DNA from: Promerops cafer
Taxonomy: Eukaryota; Chordata; Aves; Passeriformes; Nectariniidae
DNA length: 64,000 nt
Assembly (NCBI GenBank): GCA_013398275.1
Contig: VZSE01000585.1
Coordinates: 97,376 to 161,375, forward strand
Direction: 5' to 3'
Both the position numbers and the translations under genes were made by a program. Below, piece by piece: positions 27,601 to 39,600 of this stretch (its first letter is position 1; each line of letters opens with the position of its first letter). The notes under the pieces are model-generated. The model did not search any database. It saw nothing but the letters and a program-made list of their open reading frames with translations, and was not told the DNA's origin.

Positions 27601-30600
27601 ATATCTGTATGTCTGTCACCTTAAAGTTGCTGAGCTCTTTAGAAATGATGGAAGTGGTAGTGGTGATGGAAACATGGATTTCTTCCTTTCAACTGTCCCT
27701 CAACATGGTAAGCTTTTTTGGTTAATGCTATACTTTATTTATAATTGTAATAGCTGTCACAAATTATTATGCATGATACAACTTTCTTTACATGCAGTTA
27801 GAGATTATTAATTTGGATTTAACATAAAGTTTAACAAAAAAATTATTTTCCATTTCAATTTAGATGTAATTTCACTAGCAATCAGTGTTTAATGTAAAGC
27901 AGAGAACAGGTTCTTATATAATCATAACTATATTGTTGTAAAACACAATATAGTAATTCCAGATTTAAAGTTTACAAAATTATCTTTGTCTGAACATTGT
28001 CAAATTTTCTTGGGAGAAAAAAGGCACTTTTTAAATGGAAGGCAATTTTAAAACTACCTGATTGTATGCTTTAATACATTGTATGTATAATTTTGCCCTT
28101 CATGGCAAAAATAGTCTTAAAGAAAAGTATTAGTATTAATATTGTGTTAGATTTTTCATAGAAATTATTTGATTTTTTTCATTTTTCCTCTTTCATTTCT
28201 TCATGTTTCTATTTATGTCATGATACTCAGAAAACAGTGATAATTTAATATTTAAAAAAAATACCAAATGAAGAAATAGCATAGAATATATGGGAAAACC
28301 CTATGCATATAGGACTTTAAATTAAAACTTGCAGACGTAAAACTCTTATATGGGCACCCATATGCCAGTAGAGTAATTCCTTTCCTTTCCTTTCCTTTCC
28401 TTTCCTTTCCTTTCCTTTCCTTTCCTTTCCTTTCCTTTCCTTNNNNNNNNNNNNNNNNNNNNNNNNNNNNNNNNNNNNNNNNNNNNNNNNNNNNNNNNNN
28501 NNNNNNNNNNNNNNNNNNNNNNNNNNNNNNNNNNNNNNNNNNNNNNNNNNNNNNNNNNNNNNNNNNNNNNNNNNNNNNNNNNNNNNNNNNNNNNNNNNNN
28601 NNNNNNNNNNNNNNNNNNNNNNNNNNNNNNNNNNNNNNNNNNNNNNNNNNNNNNNNNNNNNNNNNNNNNNNNNNNNNNNNNNNNNNNNNNNNNNNNNNNN
28701 NNNNNNNNNNNNNNNNNNNNNNNNNNNNNNNNNNNNNNNNNNNNNNNNNNNNNNNNNNNNNNNNNNNNNNNNNNNNNNNNNNNNNNNNNNNNNNNNNNNN
28801 NNNNNNNNNNNNNNNNNNNNNNNNNNNNNNNNNTCTTCCCTCTTCCCTCTTTTTCTTTGTTGTTTTCTTTGACATTCTGTTTCCCTTTTACTTGTTTCCA
28901 GGAATGGTTTCCTTAAGTGCCATGCTCTTTTTTCTCTCTGAGCAGCAAGTTATGTCACCCAAGACAATATCTTTAGAAGTAGAATTTTCTTGACTTGGTG
29001 GGGTTTTTTAGTTATTTTTTTGGTTATATTTTTCTTTCATTCCATCTTTTGTTAGGATGACACCTGCGTTCATCTTGTCTTTCCTCTTATATTGTGGTTT
29101 ACTGTATAACTCCTCACTGTCCTAAATGCTGCTCCATTTTCATTCATTAAAACTGTAATTTTACTTTGGTTCCTCCCTTAAAATAATACTCTTTTTTTGT
29201 TGCATAGTTCCATAGAAGGACTGAGAGGACTGCCTTTCTGAAAGTCAGCTCCTTTTCCATACAGGGAGTTATCATGCATTAAAAAAAGAAAAAAAACAAA
29301 GATAAATAGCACAGATACTTTGTACTCTCTTTTGTATTTTTGTAGCATATTTCTTGAGCTTTTTTCTTTCATCTAAGAAATCATGAGAGATAAAATAACC
29401 CTTTTTGGAACTTGCATTTAACAGCTAGCTTGGGAATTGCATCCCACATCCTTGTGACTATTGAGGCTTCTGATGATGCTCATGGTGTGTTTGAGTTCAG
29501 CGCTGAGTCCCTTTCGGTGAATGGAACTGAGCCTGAAGATGGAGATAGCAGTGTTGTGCTGCAGGTTAGAAAGCTTCGAGTCTCATATTGCTGCATTGTA
29601 CTCTTCTGTCTCTTTTTACTGGTTTTCTCTGATGCTTTTGTCATTAGTCTGTGGGGTTTATAAAAACTTGGTCATGAATCTTTGTTTTTCCAGTCATGCA
29701 GTGTTTGCTAATGTATATTATTCAGCTTGAAACTAAAACAATAATAATGATATCCAAAAACTTAAAATCTACTTTTTTAGAATCAATGGACTGTTATCTA
29801 AAACTAAATGTTGATAATACAAGTTCTGCAGAGCTAAGGCAGTAAAAATTACATGGTTTTAAAACACAGACATATCTTTAATTCATCATGTTATTGTCTT
29901 TTGTTAATTGCATTTCACACTTCTATGTTCTTCTTTCTCATAGAACAAAAATATGCACATCTTTGTATGTTTTTCTTAGGTTGTGAGAAGTCATGGGGCC
30001 TTATCTCAGGTGACATTGCATTGGATCATTATCTGCGATCTTACCAACGACCTGATCTCTACAGATGGGAATGTAACATTTGATGTTGACCAAGTGAGAG
30101 CAAATATTACATTACAGATTTCTCCTGATGATGTTCCCGAATTGGATAAGATGTTTACAGTTTTGATCGTCAATGTCTCTCTTGGTCGTATTGGATATCA
30201 TACTAATGCAACATTAACTATTTTAGCAAACGATGATCCTTATGGAGTCTTCATCTTTTCTGAGCGGAACAGACCAATAAAAGTTGAGGAAGAAACCAAA
30301 AATATCTCTCTGACAGTTATAAGATGCGGTGGTCTCCTTGGTACAGTAATGGTGAAATACAGAACTATTGGTGATGATGAAAAGTCGCCCTTTCTTCCAC
30401 CTGATGTTGTCAGAGCAATAGAAGGAAAAGACTTTATACCCGTTACAGGTTATGTGATCTTTGCAACCAATGAAAGTGAGGCCACAATATCCTTGCCTAT
30501 TTTGGATGATGATGATCCTGAGAGGTCAGAATCTGTTTTTGTGGAGCTAAGCAGTGTTGTTTTGATCAAGAAAGTTCAGGATCGGCCAAGTAAGTGTCTT

Positions 30601-33600
30601 ACATAAAACCTACAATTTATCCATACAGGTTAGTATTTATATGTAACAGGAGAAAATGCAGCAAGATAAATGAAGAACTTTTCACCTCTGCCAAACTCTG
30701 TATAGTTAAGATATCTCTTAGTTACCTGACTTGTGCCTGTTGACATTTATTTTCTTTGGCACACTATTTATTAGAAAAACATGGGTATTTGTTTATCCCT
30801 TTTGCATTGTCTTATGCAAGGTCTTTCAGGCCTTATTCTGAACTGTATTGATCTTACTATTAGACTTATGGATAAATAAATAAACAAACAAACAAATAAA
30901 TAAATAAATTCACAGTACCTCATCTTTTCAAAAAAATTATGGCTTCTATGCTCCACAGCATAGTAGAATAATATTCAGATTTTCTGCCAGAACATAATTT
31001 AAACACATGTATTTTGATGTGATTTGTAGTTATGCTTCGTGCAATTGTAAAAAAGATAGTTTTCATGAAAACTAGAGATGTAAACTCACATGTATGCCTA
31101 CGAACTCTAGAGCCATGAATAGTAAGCCTTTCAGGTACCCCTCACAAAGTTTTCTTTATATTTCAGTTACAAATTCTCCTCGACTTGGTTTAGTGGATGA
31201 GACAATAGCTCATGTGATTATCAATGCCAATGATGATGCTTTTGGAACACTTCAGCTTTCAGCTTCAGCTGTGCGAGTTGCTGAAAACTATGTTGGACCA
31301 ATCATTAACGTGACCAGAACTGGGGGAATATTTTCAGATGTTTCTGTGAAATTTAAAGCTATGCCAATAACTGCAACAGCTGGTAAGAAAGCAGAATAGC
31401 AGAACTATGCATCCTGTGTTAAAGCTGAAAATAAACAAATGTGTAATGAATGCTCTATTATGTAATAAGTATGAAATATAAAGATAGTAAGGCATTGACT
31501 GTGCTTAGCAAATGTGAATCTAAGACCTAGAGGAAAGTTTATTTATTATCACTGGAGAATCCAAAAGTGAAACAAGAGAAGCAATTGGGGTGTTTGTTTA
31601 ATGAGTTTGTTTACTTTGTTTACTTAGCACACCACCCCTTAAACGCCCCTTTGCCCCTCACCCCCCAAAACAGTGTAGTAGTATATGTAAAAACAATTTA
31701 ATCCCATGTACATATTTAAACCCGTCATGTATTTCTTATTTGACCCTATTGGAGAGGAAGTGAGAGATGGGGACTTAGCTGTAAAACAAATATGGAAAAA
31801 TCTATCAAAACCCAAGGAAACTTGTACTTCTGAAAATGGAATGTAAACTTTTCCAGTTGGTCCCTGCTTTAGAGAAGGTACATAAAGAAAGAAGAAAAAT
31901 TATGAAGCCTCTAGGATATAACTCTAAGACAGTTATAAATTGAGTGCCCTGTATTTCAGCTATGTCCAAACTGATTAAGTGGGTGGTACATGCTCTGAGA
32001 ACTTTTAAATTCATTTTTATGTAACAGAGTTACATAAAAGAGTTATAAATTAAATGTGTAGCTAGATTTATATCAGAGTATGCTTTCAATGCTGTGATCT
32101 AGTGTATCACAGATGTTCCTCTAGACAGTGGAGACAAGCTTGCCTAAAGTGAAGTTGACACAAAAAATGTGGTCATTACTGAAATTTACATTGACAAGGC
32201 GCTTCTGTTTTCACTTTTATCTCTTGGAAAGCTGGACAGCAGTTATAAATCAAAGATAGAAACATCTTGGTAGAGTGGCCTTGTAAACAGCAGACAATAA
32301 TGGATCTTTTGTAACTACCTTTTGGTCTAACAGTGCAAACTCTCTTTTGATCAAACCAAGTTTTATTTTGATCTATCGTGATATCTAAAACGTAATAGAA
32401 CACAAATAAATTTTTAAAAACTTAAAAAAAAAGACTTTGGGGATCTAAAGACAAAGGAAAAGACCCCATAAAAACAGAGAAATGCATGCATAAGCAAAGA
32501 GAAGATGGGTATTACTGGTAATGTTCACCACACTGAACCATAAAGCATTGATATTATCTGTGTTTTATTATTTTGGGTTTTTTCATCTACAAATATAGGT
32601 GAGGACTACAGTGTAGCTTCATCAGATGTTGTCTTACTAGAAGGGGAAACAAGTAAAGCTGTGCCAATTTATATAATTAATGATATCAATCCTGAACTTG
32701 AGGAGTCATTTTATGTTCAGCTGCTGAACCAAACAACAGGAGGAGCCTTGCTTGGATCTTTGACGAGGGCAGTCATAACTATTGAGGCTTCTGATGACCC
32801 ATTTGGATCCTTTGGTAAAGGAGTACATATTTTCTTCCTTCTGTTAACATTTTTTTCTGGGGGGTTGTGCGGGGAGCTGCTACTTGGCAACTGAATAAAA
32901 ACATTCAGAAGCGGAAGTGTGGGTGTAGAGAGTAAAGGAAAAGATAAGATGAACTGAATTAAAACATGTGATAAAGGAGTAATGGGGCTTTAATATAACA
33001 AAAGGCTTGAGCCTCTTGGAGGCTCTGATTGGTGGCACCAAGCAGTAGAACAAGAGGCAACAGGCAGAAACTGATGGCCAGGAAGTTCACCTGAACATGA
33101 GGAAGACCTTCTTTACTGTGCAGGTGATGGTGCACTGGAACAGGTTGCCCAGAGAGGTTGTAGAGTCTCCTTCAGTGGAAACATCCAAGAACTGTCTAGA
33201 CAAACTCCTGTGCCTTGTGCTCTGGGATGACCCTACTTGAGCACGGAGCTTGAATCAGATGATTGACAGTGATCCCTTCCAACCTGACCCATTCTATGAT
33301 TCTGTGATTTCTACTTAATATATTCCATGTTAAATAGTTATAATTTATTTCTTCAATAAGTGACATGAAATCTGGTAAAGAGCTTCTTTGCTGGGAATAA
33401 CTAGGAATATTCTAAGACCTTAGAAACAGGTCATGTTTAGCCTCAAATAATGGGTATATTGGAATAGACTTTTTGGATGAGGGCTTAATTTTCATGCTAA
33501 TTTTCTGTGCAAATGAAAATATGAGTATTGAAATTCTGCTTTTAGGTTTAAACATGATTTAAAAGTGTTTAGCCGTGCAAGTAAATGCAAGCAAGTAAAA

Positions 33601-36600
33601 TAAAACTCTATACTTCAGGAAATGATATATTTACTTTTAATTTTATTGTTAATGCACTACATCTCCCTATGGTGTATGTCAGTTTTTCAGAATACCGAAT
33701 TCACTGTGGAGGAGCCTGAATTTGGATCAGTAACCATAAATCTGCCAATAATCCGCAATGCTGGGACTCTGGGTAATGTTACTGTTCAGTGGGCTGCTAC
33801 CATTAATGGACACCCTGCTGATGATGACTTGCAAGTTGCCATGGGTAATATTACTTTTGCCCCTGGGGAAGCCATTCAGATGTTGCTGTTGGAAATCCTG
33901 GCTGATGATGTTCCAGAAGTAGAAGAAGTAAGTAGAGCAGTTTTGTCTCTCTTGTACAGTATTAGAGTTTTAACTTGTATGAGAAATGTGTGCTTTGTTC
34001 ACAAAGCAAGAAATGTTATGGCAGGAAGCTGCAACAAATTCAGATTTTATTTTGGTTGTGATTATTTTTAGAATGGCAAAAAATATTTAGCTGCATTATT
34101 TGTTTTTCTTTTTTTTCTTTTTGAGATTGTCCTTATAGAATTAACTCAGGCCTCCAACGGTGGTGCTATCGGGTTAGATAGCATGGCAAATGTTGTTATA
34201 CCTGCCAATGATAATCCTTATGGCACAGTTTTCTTTCATCAATCCTCATATCGAATTCAGGAGCCACTAGAAGGGAATTTACTTGCAAATATATCAGTCA
34301 GGAGAAGGTCTGTATAATATTGGCTGATTTTGCATCTCTTTTTTTTTGTTGTTATTGTTGTTTTGGCTTGGTTTGTTTTTTGTTGGGTTTTTTTTGGCAA
34401 TAAGTTTATATGTCATGCCCTTGTATAGGTATTTGCACCAATTTCTTGTTCTGCCAGCTCTCTTTTTTTTAACATACATTGATTTTGAACTAGATGTCTG
34501 CTTGTTAGAAATGTACATAAAGTAGAAATGTAATAAATGTGTAGTGTAAACACAGTGTAACCAGTGTACTTGAACTTTTATTTCGCCTGTTGAATGGACA
34601 AGCCACTTAAAGCTGTAAACCAGCCCGTTCTTGTGATGTGAACTGGAGGACAAAATGTGTCAAATGTTGTGTGATGGAAGACAAAATGGAAAGCAGAACA
34701 GGTTTTGCATGTGAAATATGGTATCCTGAGGACACCTCGGAGGAATGATAACAATGCTAGACAGCAAAGGCTGTTTCTTCCTTGACAGTCCTAGGAGGAC
34801 TAAGTTAACTCCTAGAAACAAATGTTTGCAAACATTCATGCTTAACAGACTGCTACCCAAGCAGACTTAACAGACTGCTACACAATCAAACTTGCTCTCC
34901 AAAAAACCCAACTAATCAGTTATTCTGGTACTATCTTCAAGGGAAGTCACTTTAATTAGCTATTTGTAAATTTTCAGCAATTCAGAAGGTGGTAGTTTAT
35001 TTTATTCAGTTTTATTCTTAACCCAGTAACATACAGAATATTAGACATGCTTCACCAGCTAACATAACATTTTTATTTTAATGTCTTTTAGTGGGGGAAG
35101 ATTTGGTCAGCTGCAAATATTTTACAGCACTTCTGAGACTGACATTGTAGCTCTTGCCATTGAGCAAGGTGAGGATATACTGGCCTATTACGAGTCTCCT
35201 GTACAAGGAATTCCTGAGCAGCCATCCAAGACCAGAGTGAATGTGTCAGCAGCAAGTGACCCACTGTATGCCTGTGCAACTCAGTGCCTAAAAGAACAAG
35301 CATGTTCAGCCTTTACATTTTCCAGTGCCTCTGAGACTCCTCTCTGCTTCTGGCTGACAACAGAGATCAGGCCATTAACTAACATGTCAGGATTATGGAC
35401 CTACAAGAAAAACATCAGCAGTACATCCATTCTGTTTAGCACACAAGCCATTGCTGGTAGTGATTACGAATCTGTCACGAGACAGTGGGCCATCATGCAG
35501 GAAGGGGAAGAGTTTGTAAATCTCACAGTTACCATACTCCCTGACAGCCTGCCAGAGCTGGATGAAAAATTCACTGTATCCCTGTTGAAAGTTGAACTAC
35601 TGAACATCTCAGCCAGCTTAAAAAATCAACCAACTATTGGACAGCCAAATACTTCCACAGTTACCATAATGATGAATGGGGATGCCTTTGGTGTATTTAA
35701 GATCTACAGTGTAAGTCCCAATGCAACAGAGAAAGGTCTGTATATTGAAGTAGAAGAACGTCCTCAGGCCCACGTGCAGCTAATGGTACACAGGACAGAA
35801 GGCAGCCTGGGACAGGTGGCAGTGGAATGGCGTGTTGTTGGTGGAACTGCTACCCCAAACTTGGATTTTGTGGGTGTTGGTGAGATTATGGTGTTTGCTG
35901 AAGGTAAGGCAAGGTTTAGCACTTCTCTTGTCTAAAACTAAAGAAAACACAAAACACACACACACAGACCACAAAGACAGAAAAAAAAAAAAAAAGGATG
36001 AAGAATATAACTAATTAAGTATTTTTTAAGAAATACTGCAGTGTGCATTATAAAGATAACATTTTTACTAAATAAATAAGGAATAATATTGTTGAAACAG
36101 TTGTTGTATCAAAGATAATTAAACTGAGAATCAGGCCTAAGTGGTCTTTGGTTCTTCAGTCAATACAGTACTAATTTTTAATGATATATCTTTTTAGATT
36201 ATGAGATTGTATTGATTTTGTAACATAACAGGATAGTTAAAAAATTGCAAAGAAGAAAAGTCTATGTCAGGCATTATTTAATCACTGTGCAACATGACGG
36301 ATATATTTTATATTTTCAAAGTCTGAGATAATTGAATAGCTGTTTTGAAAACAATTTATGGGAGTGTAGTAAAGATTCTAGTGTTCAATTAGCTTGCTAA
36401 ATCATCTGAACTCAAATGAAGGGTTGCCAGGAGTGATTTGGAAACTGACATGTCTTTATATTAGAATTTATAAGTTTACTAAATCTATTTTCAAAATATA
36501 ACAAAAAATATATGTATTTGGTAAACTGATATTTAGTATAGGTTATGCACATACAATGACCAATAGGATTCTGTTGCAAATTGTAATGTATTGTAGAGAC

Positions 36601-39600
36601 TGGTAATTGATTGTGTTTGTTGCTTACATTGTCATTCTTTGATATTCCAGAAGACAGGTAACTAATACAATGACAGCCTACTTTAATGCATTTCCTGGTC
36701 CAGTAAATATACAGTCAAATTTCTTGTAGATATGTCTGTATGTGGTTCATCAGAAAAAGTATTCACTTGGTGATCCTTTTTACAAGAATTATATTCCCCT
36801 TTTCTAATTAAAATTTGAAAGCTGGAGAACTTATAAAGCAAATAAGAATTCTAGGCATTCAGAAATTATGCCAACATTGTTAATTTCTACAGAGTATATT
36901 TAATAATTTGTTAATTATATTGCCTAATATAACCTTTCATTAGTAATTAAATAAATTTCCATAACGGCATTCAATAACTTCTAGACAGGTAGATAAGTAA
37001 AGATTCTTTATGTCCTTTTTAATTTTAATTATTTACTGCTAGAGTAGATGATTGCGTCTATTTAAAGGTGATTTTCATGTGAACACATAAGTATATATAT
37101 GTTCTTCTACTTTTAGGTGAAACAAAAAGGATGGTCACACTGACCATTTTAGATGATCCAGAGCCAGAGGATAATGAAAGCATCATAATCAGCCTGGTGC
37201 ATACTGAAGGAGGGAGTAGGATTCTGCCCAGTTTCAACACTGTCACAGTGGTTATCCTGGCAAATGACAATGTGGCAGGAATCATTAGCTTCCAGACAGC
37301 TGGAAGGTCTGTTATTGGTCGTGAAGGTGGGTTGTGTGTGTTGACCACTCAGTTTGATTAACATCAGCTTCCATCTCTGTGCTTTCTGTTAATAACCATC
37401 CAGTGACTGTATCACTGTTCAGAGAATGCTGGCAAACAGAATAACCACATACTTAGCACATCTTTCTTTCTTTGGATTTTTAACTCTTGCAAACATAGCG
37501 CTTAAATGAAATCTATGGAAAAGATGAATAGACCATTTCCAAACCCATATTTCACCATTTGTTCTTTCCCTTCCTTTTTCTGAAGGTTGTGCTTTGCTTC
37601 TATTGGCATTGCATTTCTAAGCTCCTTTTAGCATTTCTCATTCATTCATACTATATTCCAGAACTATATATAACCCTGATCATACAGACCAATTGCTAAT
37701 CTTAAGCAAGTATTATCTCTCACTGACTTAAAATTAATTTTAAATTATCTAGAAAATATTCCCACAGAAAAAAAATAGGAAAAAAATCTTCCATCTTTCT
37801 AAAGTTTTTCTTTCTATTTTTTATGGCAGCTCATTTTAGATGTGTGACAATCTTGATGTCATCACTCATTCATGACTTTTGAGACTGATAATAGTTCGAT
37901 ATCTAGTGTCTACTAGTGTTTTAAGGGAGCACGTTTCATGTTTTACCCAGGGTTTGGTACTGTTCTGCGTAGGACAGTAACAATACAAATGGTGACTGCT
38001 CTGGTTAGCCTTTGCTGGAATCTCAGTGTATTGCAGTCTCAAATTTTTCTGATGTGTAAACTGATGGATAGAGAAAACTAACAGAAATTTGCTATCCAGT
38101 AATGTGTGCACTGAATTTTTTGTTGAAAGAAAAAGTCTGTCTCAAAAGAACATAGTCTGTTTTTTTCCTATAATGAAAGGACACCATAAGCGTTTGGGTT
38201 TTGCTTAGATACAGTTTCTGTTAATTCTATTGTGCCCAATTTCCATCCTTTATTACTCCACATTAGTGGTTCTGGTTTGCCTGACAAGCTAGCTGCAGTC
38301 TGGCAGTCTAAGAACAGCTGTTAATGAGCCCAAGGAATTAATACAAACCATCTCATTCCCCAAGGTTACGAAGACCTTATATACTTTCCACTGGTTAAAT
38401 ATTAGTCATAGCATGCTGAAGCTGAAAGCTTTTACCTGGAATTTAAATACTCTGCTATATGTAGTATGTATATAGTGCTATAACTGATTCCAATTCCTTC
38501 GGCTTGTGAAAAACAGTGCACTGCATTATAGCAAGAAAAAACAGCCAAACTAGTTCATTTTGATAAAAAAAAGGGAATGAGCTAAGGCCTTCATATGATT
38601 TCAGTGTTTTTGCTTTATTTTCATTATCAAGCTTTTTCTTATGAAGACAAACATTATCAGGCATAAATCAAAATAGTGTTATCTCTTCTATTTATTATAT
38701 TATTGAACAGTTTCTGTTAAGCAACTCAGTAATTTTTTCCAGCTGTTCATATTATTTATTCCTGTGGGGAGGAAAGATTTGAAAAACTGAAGATTGGTGA
38801 GGAAAGGGAAAAAATAAGTTCATTTTAGAATTGTTTTTGCTTAAAGATCAACCCTGCAGATGGGAGATGTTAGAAAATACTCATTGTGAGAAAATTCAGG
38901 TATTTGTGTTCGCTCTGGATTGTTGGCTGTCAACCAAAAATAAATGGATTTTTCTCATTGAAGGTAACAGAATGTTGCTAAAGTCTTAAAAGCCTTTCCC
39001 AGAGACTTGGACCTCTTTGTAAGGGGGGAAGGGAGTGAAGTGGGTTGGTGAAAAACAGCCTGGTGAAGGATATGTGCATGGTTCAGGCCTTTTTATACGT
39101 AACACCATGCTCAGGCCTGGGCACTTTTTGCCCTGCTAATATGGAATAGGTTTAGCAGTATAGGTGTCTCTGTTTTGAAAGCTGTGTAATGGAATAAATC
39201 TTTTCTTCATGCTTCAGCTGTGGATCATGGCTGTCTTGGTGTTACCTGCATTTATTCAGTTCACACAATCACCATATTGAGGGCAAAGGCAGCATTTAAG
39301 TACAGGCAGAACATGCAAGAGTTGTATGGCTATGACTGAGTTGCATGAAGACACACTGCAATAGCTTGAAATAAGGAACAAGAGGAGAATGGATTAGGCC
39401 CCCTTCCCCTTGATAAAGGCAGAGATCTAAAGAAAGATTTTAAATGGTAAAATAGTTTAAAAAACCCATAAGATGAAATAGTGAAATTAACCTAATAATA
39501 CTTTCAATCTTCAGAGATCCATTTGTATTTGTGTTAGTATTTCTTACTGGATAGAAGATTTTGGTAAAGCTGGCTGAGCTTTACATGGGTCAGTAGCTGA

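Noticed and set aside
39050..39130. Possible further LTR fragment (TATACGTAACACCATGCTCAGG)
   Set aside because: Only a vague resemblance to the LTR family seen at 21071 and 54920, with no ordered neighbouring blocks.
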